NCBI GenBank assembly: GCA_903918755.1
Contig: CAIXFN010000028.1
Location: 86,011 to 150,010, forward strand
DNA length: 64,000 nucleotides
Direction: 5' to 3'
Source of the DNA: an uncultured Pedosphaera sp.
Lineage (GTDB): Bacteria > Verrucomicrobiota > Verrucomicrobiia > Limisphaerales > Pedosphaeraceae
The notes beneath the pieces were generated by a model. That model did not search any database. It saw only the letters and a program-made list of their open reading frames with translations, and was not told where the DNA came from. How positions within the stretch are numbered: position 1 is the stretch's first letter; the number at the start of each line of letters is the position of its first letter. This document shows, piece after piece, positions 23,447 through 31,809 of the stretch. Both the position numbers and the translations under genes were made by a program.

Positions 23447-25756
23447 ATGCGCTATCACCGAGTTTTGTTGACGGTCCTGCTCTTTGCTGTCACCGCCCGA
23501 CTCGTCGCCGGGGCCGAGCCAAAACTGGCCGTCGTTTCCAAGGTGGAATGGCAACCTTTCAGCGCGCAAATCCGGCGCCTGATCGAGGCAACCGATTACC
23601 TGGGAGTTCCCCTGCAACCCGCGGACCGGGATAAACTGGAGCAACTGCTCACCACGGGAAAGGACGCGGCTGACAGCGAAGCGGCGCAAGCCATCCTGGA
23701 TGCATATTGTCTTTTGGGGGTGGACATCAATCCGGAATCACGGGTGAAAGTAGCGCCGGGTCGGGCAAAACCAGAACTGGTGGAGCAAGGTTGGCGGACA
23801 TTTTTGGTGAAGGTGCAGAACGAAGCCGGGGTCACGGCCGAATTGCAGGTGGTGAGTCCCCAGGCCCGGTCCGGGTTCTCCGGCGGCTCATATAGCACCC
23901 GGTCCGACCATTATTTCCGCGGGCGAACCGCATCCGCCCCGGCGGATCCGTGGCTCGACCTGCAACTGAACAACAGCGCGCCCTTGAAACGGGAATTGGA
24001 CGGCTCGGCGCTGGAATACCATTTGCTCCAGCTTTACAGCCGGGATACCGGACAACGGGAGGCCAAACTGCAGTTCAACGTCGGCCAGGGCTCGCAGGAC
24101 ATCGGCTTCCGGAATGACGCGGACATCCTCTTCACGGCCCGGCCGAGCCGGATGGTGAAACTGCGGGTCCGGGATGAAAACGACCGCCCCACCACCGCCG
24201 CGTTCATCATCCGGGACCGGCAGGGCAATATCCACCCATCCCTCGCGAAACGGCTGGCGCCGGATTTCAGCTTTCATCCGCAAATTTATCGCGCCGATGG
24301 CGAATCACTGCGCCTGCCCGACGGAGTTTACACCGTGGAGTGCGCGCGGGGACCGGAATCCCAAGGGCGCACGCAAACGCTGACGGTGGACGGCCAGCAC
24401 CACGAATTTTCCTTCCGCGTGGAACGCTGGATTGATCCCGCACTATCCGGCTGGTGGTCGGGGGATCATCATATCCATGCCGCAGGTTGCGCGCATTACA
24501 CCAAACCCTCCGAGGGGGTGCTGGCGGGAGATATGATGCGGCATTGCCTGGGGGAGGACTTGAAAATCGGGGCGAACCTGACCTGGGGACCCTGTTTTGA
24601 TTTCCAGAAGCAGTTCTTCACCGGCCAGATCGACAAGGTTTCCCAATACCCGTACCTGCTGCGTTACGACGTGGAGGTCTCGGGCTTTGGCTCCCACAAT
24701 TCCGGGCACCTCTGCCTGTTGCGGTTGCGGGAGCAAATGTATCCCGGCGGCGAATCGAAGGATCATTGGCCCACCGAGGGCCTGAACACGTTACGGTGGG
24801 CGAAGCGACAGGGAGCCGTGGTGGGTCCCGCTCATTCCGGCTGGGGACTGGAAGTGGCGACCGCCGAACTGCCCAATTACGTCGTGCCACCGTTCAACGG
24901 CATCGGCGCCAACGAATACATTGTGGATGTCACCCATCTCGTCCCCGGGCCGGGCGGCGAATTGGTCCCGGCAGTGGACTTCATGTCCACGGTGGATACG
25001 CCGTACGTTTGGGAGTTGAACATGTGGTACCACACCCTGAACGCGGGCTTTCGCACCCGCATCAGTGGCGAAACCGATTTTCCCTGCATCTACGGCGAAC
25101 GCGTGGGCCTGGGTCGCTCGTATGTGAAACTCGAGGGCAAGCTGGACTATGACCAATGGTGCGAAGGCATTCGGCAGGGGCGCAATTACGTCGGGGATGG
25201 CCGCAGTCACCTCATGGATTTTCGCGCGAACGATGTGCTCATGGGGTTCAACGGCAGCGAACTCCGGCTCGCGGCCCCCGGGGAAATCACCCTCACAGCG
25301 AATGTCGCCGCCCGGTTGAATGATCAACCCAATCCGCAAATCAAAGCCCTGCCCTACGATCAGAAGCCGTATTGGGCTGTGGAACGCGCCCGCATCGCGG
25401 GAACGGGGCGCGTGCCGGTGGAGGTGATTGTAAACGGTTACCCGGTCAGCCGCACCGAGATCGACGCCGACGGCCGCGTCACGGCCCAAACTTTCTCCGT
25501 CAAAATTACCCGCAGTAGTTGGGTGGCCCTCCGCATTCTCCCTTCCTCCCATACCAATCCGATCTTCGTCCTGGTGGATGGGCAACCTATTCGCGCTGCC
25601 AAGCGCAGCGTGGAGTGGTGCCTGCAGGGCGTGGACCGGTGCTGGTCGCAAAAGGAGCGCTTTCTCAAGCCTGCGGAGTTGGCGGGCGCCCGGGCGGATT
25701 ATGAACATGCGCGCCAGGTTTACCGCCAGCGGATCAGCGAATGCGCGACGGATTAG
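23447..25756 (+). CDS. CehA/McbA-like PHP-fold metallohydrolase, secreted
   Basis: 769 aa with signal peptide (RVLLTVLLFAVTARLVAG). After ~330 residues of beta-rich N-terminal sequence comes WWSGDHHIHAAGCAHYTKPS, the metal-binding start of a PHP domain of the CehA/McbA type; other probable ligands lie in SGFGSHNSGHLCL, VVGPAHSGWG and RISGETDFPCIYGERVG. A C-terminal beta domain follows (EITLTANVAARLND, RVPVEVIVNGYPVSR). The family includes phosphoesterase and carbamate hydrolase-like members; substrate unknown. Divergent from the FGE-like gene. Confidence 0.83.
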   Translation: MRYHRVLLTVLLFAVTARLVAGAEPKLAVVSKVEWQPFSAQIRRLIEATDYLGVPLQPADRDKLEQLLTTGKDAADSEAAQAILDAYCLLGVDINPESRVKVAPGRAKPELVEQGWRTFLVKVQNEAGVTAELQVVSPQARSGFSGGSYSTRSDHYFRGRTASAPADPWLDLQLNNSAPLKRELDGSALEYHLLQLYSRDTGQREAKLQFNVGQGSQDIGFRNDADILFTARPSRMVKLRVRDENDRPTTAAFIIRDRQGNIHPSLAKRLAPDFSFHPQIYRADGESLRLPDGVYTVECARGPESQGRTQTLTVDGQHHEFSFRVERWIDPALSGWWSGDHHIHAAGCAHYTKPSEGVLAGDMMRHCLGEDLKIGANLTWGPCFDFQKQFFTGQIDKVSQYPYLLRYDVEVSGFGSHNSGHLCLLRLREQMYPGGESKDHWPTEGLNTLRWAKRQGAVVGPAHSGWGLEVATAELPNYVVPPFNGIGANEYIVDVTHLVPGPGGELVPAVDFMSTVDTPYVWELNMWYHTLNAGFRTRISGETDFPCIYGERVGLGRSYVKLEGKLDYDQWCEGIRQGRNYVGDGRSHLMDFRANDVLMGFNGSELRLAAPGEITLTANVAARLNDQPNPQIKALPYDQKPYWAVERARIAGTGRVPVEVIVNGYPVSRTEIDADGRVTAQTFSVKITRSSWVALRILPSSHTNPIFVLVDGQPIRAAKRSVEWCLQGVDRCWSQKERFLKPAELAGARADYEHARQVYRQRISECATD

Positions 25757-25984
25757 CGGTAGGCGAATCCTCCCCGCGCGCGTTTTTACTACCCGCCTGC
25801 GGCGCAGCAATTGGCAAATTCGGGTTAGCCGCCCCCGCCGGAGAAGCGCAAATTGACTCCAGCTTATGGGTGAATCAGGCTCGCAATCATCGGCCCGCGC
25901 CAGCGTCCTTCCGGCATGCATTCCGGAGGGTCGGCTGGCGGTGTGGCCGGCGGGCCAATGATTCCCCCGGCCTACTTTTACCTT

Positions 25985-27427
25985 ATGAGCCATCCCCAGC
26001 CCCGCCCCTCCGTCAGCTATAGCTTTGTCATTCGGCTGAGTTATCCCAACCGCATCGGCATGTTCGCCAAACTTACCCAGGTCATCGGCCGCGAAGGCGG
26101 TGATCTCGGCGCGGTGGACATTGTCAATCCCGATGCCAAACGCATGACCCGGGACATCACCGTTCGCGCGCGGGATGAGGCGCACATGGAGACCATTGTC
26201 GCCGCGATCCACAAGATCAAGGACGTGACCGTGGCCCACGTCTCCGACCAGGTGTTCCTATTGCACCTGGGGGGCAAGATTTCCATCCAGAACAAGGTGC
26301 AGGTCACCACGCGGGAATCCCTGTCCATGGCGTACACCCCCGGGGTCGCGCGGGTATGCACCGCCATCGCGGAGAAAAAATCCAAGGCCTGGCAGCTCAC
26401 CATCAAGGGCAACTCCGTGGCCGTCATCAGCGACGGCTCGGCGGTGCTGGGTCTGGGAAACATTGGTCCGGAAGCCGCGATGCCGGTCATGGAAGGCAAA
26501 GCGATGCTCTTCAAGGAATTTGGCGGCATTGACGCCTACCCGATCTGCCTGAACACGCAGGATACCGAGGAAATTATCAAGACCGTGGCCAACCTTTGCG
26601 TGGGCTTTGGCGGGGTCAATTTGGAGGACATTTCCGCCCCGCGCTGCTTCGAGATCGAGGAGCGCCTGCAGGCCATGCTGGACATCCCCATTTTCCATGA
26701 CGACCAGCATGGCACGGCCGTGGTCGCCCTCGCCGCCCTCATGAATGCCGCGCGCCTGGCCGCCAAGCCGCTGGCGGGAATGCGGGTGGTGATTCTGGGG
26801 GCGGGAGCCGCCGGTACCGCCATCGCGGTGATGCTGTCCAACGCGGGCATCAAAGACATCGTGGTGTGCGATCGCCAGGGCATTCTAAACGGCAAGACCC
26901 GCACCGATCTGAACCCGGCGAAAGTCAAACTCGCCGCCGCCACCAATCCCCGCGGGCTAAGCGGGAGCGTGGAGGTGGCCCTCAAAAAAGCCAACGTCCT
27001 GATCGGGGTTTCTGGTCCGGCATTGATTGAGGCAAAATCGCTCAAACTCATGGCTCCCAAGCCGATCGTTTTCGCGCTGGCCAATCCCATTCCCGAAATC
27101 ATGCCGGAGGAAGCGGCGGAAACGGCCTGGATCGTGGCCACGGGCCGGAGCGATTACCCCAACCAGATCAACAATGTGCTCGCCTTCCCCGGCATCTTTC
27201 GGGGCGCGCTGGATGTCCGCGCCAGCCGCGTCAACGAAGCGATGAAACTGGCCGCGGCCGAAGCCATCGCGAGTTGTATTTCTCCGAAGGAACTGAGTCC
27301 GGAATACATCATTCCCAGCGTGTTTAACCGCGACGTGGCCAAACGCGTCGCCGCCGCGGTCACGGCTGCCGCCATCAAGACCGGGGTGGCCCGGAAAGGC
27401 GCGGGCGGCAAAGCGCCGAAGGGATAA
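25985..27427 (+). CDS. NAD(P)-dependent malic enzyme with N-terminal ACT domain
   Basis: About 480 aa from ATG 25985 (MSHPQPRPSVSYSFVIRL); the frame also has starts at 25916 and 25958. Residues ~10-90 form an ACT domain (YPNRIGMFAKLTQVIGREGG). Then the malic enzyme N-domain (YTPGVARVCTAIAE, TIKGNSVAVISDGSAVLGLG, EAAMPVMEGKAMLFKEFGGIDA, MLDIPIFHDDQHGTAVVALA) and the NAD domain with Rossmann motif VVILGAGAAGTAIA. It converts malate to pyruvate and CO2 in the cytoplasm; the ACT domain implies allosteric control by an amino acid or similar ligand. Single gene. Confidence 0.94.
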   Translation: MSHPQPRPSVSYSFVIRLSYPNRIGMFAKLTQVIGREGGDLGAVDIVNPDAKRMTRDITVRARDEAHMETIVAAIHKIKDVTVAHVSDQVFLLHLGGKISIQNKVQVTTRESLSMAYTPGVARVCTAIAEKKSKAWQLTIKGNSVAVISDGSAVLGLGNIGPEAAMPVMEGKAMLFKEFGGIDAYPICLNTQDTEEIIKTVANLCVGFGGVNLEDISAPRCFEIEERLQAMLDIPIFHDDQHGTAVVALAALMNAARLAAKPLAGMRVVILGAGAAGTAIAVMLSNAGIKDIVVCDRQGILNGKTRTDLNPAKVKLAAATNPRGLSGSVEVALKKANVLIGVSGPALIEAKSLKLMAPKPIVFALANPIPEIMPEEAAETAWIVATGRSDYPNQINNVLAFPGIFRGALDVRASRVNEAMKLAAAEAIASCISPKELSPEYIIPSVFNRDVAKRVAAAVTAAAIKTGVARKGAGGKAPKG

Positions 27428-27509
27428 GGCACGGTGGCGGGCGGGCGGTGGCGGAGCGGACTTAGGGCTGGCTTCAGCAGCAGCCTTTGGCTAGGCTGGG
27501 GCACCGATT

Positions 27510-28442
27510 ATGATCACGGAACACGCGAGTGAGTGGCTCGGAAAACCGGTCAAATTGTTTGATCCGGTGAAGGCGGCCGACAAAGCCTTGGATTGTGCGG
27601 GCACCATTTACCGGCTGGCGCTGGGGTGGGATTCCAAACTGGATTTCCCGGCTTTGTTCGCGGAGTTTCTCAATCAGCCGAACGTGGCAGAGACAAAAGC
27701 CCTCATCATCGGGCATTTCTTCAAAGAGTCCCCCGCCGACGGCGGGGAAGAGGTGGTGGAGTTGCTCGTTTCCGCCCGAACGAAACTGCCCCTCCTGCAG
27801 GGGATCTTCATCGGCGACCTCATCTCGGAGGAGTGCGAAGTCTCCTGGATCGAGCTGACGGATGTCTCCCCGCTGTTCACGGCTTACCCCCAACTGGAAC
27901 ATCTGCGTCTGCGCGGCACCGGCCAACTCAGCCTGGGCCGGCGTTGCGCCCATGATAAATTGAAATCGTTGACCATCGAAACCGGTGGTTTGCCGCCGGC
28001 CTTGTGGCAGGAAGTTCTCGCCGCCCAGTTGCCGGCCCTGGAAACCTTGGAACTTTGGTTGGGAACCTCCATGTATGGGGGTGACGTCACGCTGGCCGAT
28101 TTGGAACCGTTGTTGCAGGGCCGCCGCTTTCCCGCCCTCCGCCACCTCGGCTTGCGAAATAGCGAAATCGCGGATCAGATCGCCGCCGCCCTGCCTCAAG
28201 CCAGAGTGCTGGAGCAATTGCAGACTCTGGACCTGTCGCTGGGCACGCTCGGCGACGAGGGTGGTCAGGCGCTGCTCGACAATCCAGCCCTTCGCCACTT
28301 GCAAATGCTTGATCTGCACCGGCATTTCCTGTCCAACGCAATGATGACCGCGTTGCAGAAAGCTTATCCCAGCGTCGATTTGGCGGATCCCCAAAACAGC
28401 AAGACCGATTCGGATGACCGTTACGTCGCGGTCGGTGAATAA
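27510..28442 (+). CDS. STM4015-type leucine-rich protein
   Basis: 310 aa. Start region EHASEWLGKPVKLFDPVKAA, then repeated leucine-rich strands (YPQLEHLRLRGTGQLSLG, LPALETLELWLGT, FPALRHLGLRNSEIAD, LEQLQTLDLSLGTLGDEG, ALRHLQMLDLHRHFLS), which fit the STM4015 family, named after a Salmonella gene in an uncharacterised five-gene locus. It overlaps the ATP-grasp gene by 29 bp. The other three members of that locus are present at 30940-33940 on the opposite strand. Its role is probably a binding or scaffold function; no catalytic motif is visible. Confidence 0.78.
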   Translation: MITEHASEWLGKPVKLFDPVKAADKALDCAGTIYRLALGWDSKLDFPALFAEFLNQPNVAETKALIIGHFFKESPADGGEEVVELLVSARTKLPLLQGIFIGDLISEECEVSWIELTDVSPLFTAYPQLEHLRLRGTGQLSLGRRCAHDKLKSLTIETGGLPPALWQEVLAAQLPALETLELWLGTSMYGGDVTLADLEPLLQGRRFPALRHLGLRNSEIADQIAAALPQARVLEQLQTLDLSLGTLGDEGGQALLDNPALRHLQMLDLHRHFLSNAMMTALQKAYPSVDLADPQNSKTDSDDRYVAVGE

Positions 28443-29631
28443 GCCCGGATCAGCGGAATTTGGATTGTTCTGCAATCCGGAATCCCGCCGGGTCGAAGGA
28501 TTCAGCCAGGCGCTCGGCCGCACGCTTCGGCAACACCCGCAACTGATCCCCTGGCAGTGGGTCCTGGAAGGGAGGCCGTGGGAGGAGTTGCTCCAACAGC
28601 GGCCCAATTACTTGCGGTTGGAATCTCCCGGCCGAAATTGGACCATCGAACAGCAACTGTTGGTGCGGGGCGCGGACCTGGCCGACGAGGAATCCGCCAA
28701 CGGCTGGCGTCGCCTCCCGGCTGCCGCAGCTTCGGCCCTGGCCAATGATCCCGGGCGTCTACTGCCCCTGCGCCAATGGTTTCTTGCCTGGCGGCGGATT
28801 CTGCTCGGGTTGGCGGACTGGGCGAAGCGACTCGGCCTGGATTCCAACTGGCTCTGCCCACCCGCCGATGTGATCTGCCAGTTCGACAAACCGGCGTGTC
28901 AAAAGGAATTGGAAAAGGCCGGGTTGCCCGTTCCGCCGGCCCTTGGGGTACCGCGGAACTTCGATGAGCTTTGGGAAATGATGCGCCAATCCGGCACCCG
29001 CCGGATCTTTCTAAAACCCGCCCACGGCTCTTCTGCCTCCGGCGTGGTGGCCTTCGAATCTCGTCGTACCGACCTCCAGGCCTTCTCCACGGTTTCAATG
29101 ATTTCGTCCAGCGATGGAACGCGCCTGTACAATCAACGCCGGATTCAGACTTATCGGGGGGCGCAAGCGGTCCGCCAATTGGTGGACGCGGTCTGTGCTG
29201 AACGTTGTCTGGCCCAAGTGTGGATTCCCAAGGCGGGACTTTCGGGCGGACCTTTTGATTTGCGGGTGGTCGTCATCGGAGGTCGGGCGCGGCAGGTAAT
29301 GGTCCGGCTAGGAAAAGGTCCCATGACCAACTCCCAGTTGCTGGGTGGCAAGGGCGAAGTGGCCGTGGTCCGCGAGCGGATGGGCCCAGAAGCCTGGGAA
29401 CGGATGCTCGCCCTGGGCGAACAGGCGATGACCAAGTGCTTCCCCGCAAGTCTTTATGCCGGTTTGGATATCTTGGTTGAGCCCGATTTCCGCACGGCCC
29501 GCATATTGGAAATCAACAGCTTCGGGGATCTGCTGCCCCGCCTGCTCCACGAAGGCCGCGACACTTATACCTGGGAAGTGGAAGCAGCGGTACGGCGCCG
29601 GAAGGTTCAGGTCTCCACCAAAGGGGCGTAA
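28414..29631 (+). CDS. STM4014-type ATP-grasp protein
   Basis: 405 aa from ATG 28414. The C-terminal two-thirds is an ATP-grasp fold: FDKPACQKELEKAGLPVPPA, the lysine/glycine-rich IFLKPAHGSSASGVVAFES, QVWIPKAGLSGGPFDLRVVV and the metal-site ILEINSFGD near the end. The order of motifs is that of peptide or carboxylate-amine ligases. In the STM401x locus this protein is presumed to activate a carboxylate with ATP. Its 3' end overlaps that of the convergent leucine-rich gene by 25 bp. Confidence 0.82.
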   Translation: MTVTSRSVNKPGSAEFGLFCNPESRRVEGFSQALGRTLRQHPQLIPWQWVLEGRPWEELLQQRPNYLRLESPGRNWTIEQQLLVRGADLADEESANGWRRLPAAAASALANDPGRLLPLRQWFLAWRRILLGLADWAKRLGLDSNWLCPPADVICQFDKPACQKELEKAGLPVPPALGVPRNFDELWEMMRQSGTRRIFLKPAHGSSASGVVAFESRRTDLQAFSTVSMISSSDGTRLYNQRRIQTYRGAQAVRQLVDAVCAERCLAQVWIPKAGLSGGPFDLRVVVIGGRARQVMVRLGKGPMTNSQLLGGKGEVAVVRERMGPEAWERMLALGEQAMTKCFPASLYAGLDILVEPDFRTARILEINSFGDLLPRLLHEGRDTYTWEVEAAVRRRKVQVSTKGA

Positions 29632-30554
29632 TCGTCCGGGTCATCAAATCCCGCCGTCCACGCCACGGCCTGGCGGCAGCTTTTCATGGTGGGCGGCACC
29701 CGCACCAGATACTGCCGTCCGGTGGAGGGACAGAAAACGGATACAACCACAATCGGTTCATCTTCGGGCAAGAGCACCCGCAACAATTGGCGTTTCCCAC
29801 CCGGATCCCGATCTTCATCGATTACTTTGGCGGACACCTCCCGGAGAAATTTTTCGAAACCCAGGCGCTCGATCATGACTCGTCGCAACTCGACATTGCG
29901 CTCCGCGAGAATGCCAGCACCGGAGAGCGTTTCCGGGGCAAACGCGATTTGCGGTGTCACCGGCACCCCGCGCCACCGCAAGCCGACCCCGTTACAGGAT
30001 TCGGGAAGGCGGGTGATTTTAGTTCCGCCAATATCCACCCACGAGGCGATCCGAATGGCAGGTGGCAGTTGGTCGATCCGGTGGCAACCGCGCAGGTCCA
30101 GGGAAGACAGCGGCCCCAAGCTGGCGGGAATTCGCCGGAGGGCGGTGCAACCACGGGCCCGCACCGAGCCATGAACCACGTGGGCATCCTCGGGCCAGTC
30201 CCGAAGAGCGGTGGAACCGTCCAAGCGGAGAAAGTTCACCCGCAGCCCCGCCGGCAAACTTTCCAGGCGGGTGCAATTGGTCAGGATCAGCGAATTAACC
30301 GCTAAATCAGGCGGGAGTTCGGCGATTTGCTGGCAATCGGTCAGATCGAGTTTGAAATCCACGACCAACCCAGGAGGCAAGGCTGTCAAAGGTTGTCCGG
30401 TCAGGGATAACGAGTAGCAATGCAGACCGGCGGGCAAAACAACCGGTTGCTTGAGGGCGGCCATTCCCAGGTCAAGAATCCCCGTGGTCACATCCGCGGG
30501 GGCCCGACCCGCGCGGATCAATTCCGCAGCTTCCCTGGCAGCAAGTTTCGGCAT
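29607..30554 (-). CDS. second leucine-rich repeat protein inserted in the STM401x locus
   Basis: 315 aa. Residues ~20-190 are short tandem strands with regular Leu/Pro spacing (GLHCYSLSLTGQPLTALP, DFKLDLTDCQQIAELP, NSLILTNCTRLESLPAGL, SSLDLRGCHRIDQLP). A globular C-terminus follows: IERLGFEKFLREVSAKVIDED, GRQYLVRVPPTMKSCRQAVA and WTAGFDDPDDYAPLVET. From memory, similar C-termini occur in leucine-rich proteins (DUF6745-like) encoded next to small proteins like the neighbouring 112-aa gene. It lies 15 bp after that gene on the same strand. Function unknown. Confidence 0.7.
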   Translation of the reverse strand: MPKLAAREAAELIRAGRAPADVTTGILDLGMAALKQPVVLPAGLHCYSLSLTGQPLTALPPGLVVDFKLDLTDCQQIAELPPDLAVNSLILTNCTRLESLPAGLRVNFLRLDGSTALRDWPEDAHVVHGSVRARGCTALRRIPASLGPLSSLDLRGCHRIDQLPPAIRIASWVDIGGTKITRLPESCNGVGLRWRGVPVTPQIAFAPETLSGAGILAERNVELRRVMIERLGFEKFLREVSAKVIDEDRDPGGKRQLLRVLLPEDEPIVVVSVFCPSTGRQYLVRVPPTMKSCRQAVAWTAGFDDPDDYAPLVET

Positions 30555-30569
30555 AGGACACGACCTCCG

Positions 30570-30908
30570 CTAATCGACCACCCGCCGGATGGCCTGGGGG
30601 GAGTATTCCCGTTGGATACGCACCTCGTAATTGCCCCGGGGAAGGGTCACCGGTTTATGTTCTTCATGGAGCACGGTGGCCGAATTCGCCAGAACCTGGA
30701 GATACAGCCCAGCGCCAACCGAGAACACCTGGGCGGAACCCGGATCTTGCAACCGATGCGCATGTCCGGTCGCTTCCCCTTCCGCCAGCACCGGTCGTCG
30801 ATCAACGCGCGTACCGGTGGGTGGGTTGGGGAGGGCAATGATGAAAACGTCCCCCTGCCGCCAAAGCGGAGTGGCCGGTTTGGAGAAGATCCTGGGTAAC
30901 TTCCACAT
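30570..30908 (-). CDS. 112-aa protein paired with the leucine-rich gene, unknown function
   Basis: ATG 30908 gives 112 aa; the longer open frame up to 31106 runs antisense-shifted through the radical SAM gene and is rejected. The N-terminal region WRQGDVFIIALPNPPTG and the segment AEGEATGHAHRL, then VLHEEHKPVTLPRGNYEV and REYSPQAIRRVVD, form a compact beta-rich protein with several conserved His residues (GHAH, HEEH) that might bind a metal. I recall similar small proteins next to DUF6745-like leucine-rich genes. It sits between the leucine-rich gene and the radical SAM pair on the same strand. Confidence 0.72.
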   Translation of the reverse strand: MWKLPRIFSKPATPLWRQGDVFIIALPNPPTGTRVDRRPVLAEGEATGHAHRLQDPGSAQVFSVGAGLYLQVLANSATVLHEEHKPVTLPRGNYEVRIQREYSPQAIRRVVD

Positions 30909-30939
30909 CGGGGCAAAATAGCCTGATAAAGTGACCAAA

Positions 30940-31809
30940 TCAAGTCCGGCCGCGAGCGGGAATTCGCTCCAGCAATCCTTCCCCGAAGACCTCCGCCAGG
31001 CCGAGTTCCTCCAAATGCACGTAGCCAATATGGCAGCCACAGGTTGCCGCCGGACAAACGCGGGGACGCAATGCCGCGGCAAAACCCGGCTCGTAGATAT
31101 TGCCAATCACTTCCTTGACGAAGTGACAGCGCCGGATGGCACCGTCCCCGTCCACACTGAACACCGTGTGGCCGGTCCGGCACGGGCGCCCTTGGCTCGG
31201 ATGGCGCTGGTTATTGACCGGGAAGAGCGGATCAAATTGGGTAAGATAAGACACCTCCGCTGCCGAGTAATAGTCGGGCTGGTCTTTGAAGGCATTCACC
31301 CAGACATAAACTCCCGGAAGCAAACCCTGGCGCAGGGCGGCGAGGGAGGGCAGCGCTTCGCGGGTCCCGACCATCCCCACACTGTAGCGGATGCCGTATC
31401 GGTCCAGCGCCTGACACTGCCGGAGGAAGAGATCCAACTTCACTTCCTTGGGATGAAAAGTGCACCATAGCGCCAATTTCGCCGGATCCGCCTCAGGCAC
31501 CCAATCAAGCGAGCCGGAAAGATTCGTCTGGATGGCCACCCGCCGGACATTGTTCCGCTGGCTGAGGATCGCCAGCGCCCGCTGGTAATACCGATGCGTA
31601 AGGGCCTCGCCCCAGGGAGTGAACAGAACTCCGATCTCCTCCGGCCGCTCCGCCACCCAGTTCGTGAACCGCTCCAGACAGCGGGAATCCCGTCGCAATT
31701 CTTCCCGGGTGTTTACAGTTTTGGCAAACGGACAATAACCACAGTCGTAATTGCAACTCGAGAGCGGCCCCCGGTACAGGATGGACCAGGATGTCCGCGG
31801 AGGGTTCAT
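30940..31809 (-). CDS. STM4011-type radical SAM protein
   Basis: 289 aa. The radical SAM cluster motif is CNYDCGYC (Cys19, 23, 26; CX3CX2C), reached after LYRGPLSSC. GVLFTPWGEALTHRYY follows as the SAM-contact region. The C-terminal half has additional cysteines (GRPCRTGHTVFSVDGDGAIRRCHFV, then VCPAATCGCHIGY), as in SPASM/twitch-type auxiliary Fe-S sites. It overlaps the STM4012-type gene by 4 bp. The natural substrate of STM4011 is unknown; the auxiliary cysteines hint at peptide or peptide-like substrates. Confidence 0.85.
   Translation of the reverse strand: MNPPRTSWSILYRGPLSSCNYDCGYCPFAKTVNTREELRRDSRCLERFTNWVAERPEEIGVLFTPWGEALTHRYYQRALAILSQRNNVRRVAIQTNLSGSLDWVPEADPAKLALWCTFHPKEVKLDLFLRQCQALDRYGIRYSVGMVGTREALPSLAALRQGLLPGVYVWVNAFKDQPDYYSAAEVSYLTQFDPLFPVNNQRHPSQGRPCRTGHTVFSVDGDGAIRRCHFVKEVIGNIYEPGFAAALRPRVCPAATCGCHIGYVHLEELGLAEVFGEGLLERIPARGRT

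Noticed and set aside
24791..26239. 482-codon minus-strand frame across the PHP-type and malic enzyme genes
   Set aside because: Covers parts of two clear plus-strand genes and has no domain of its own.
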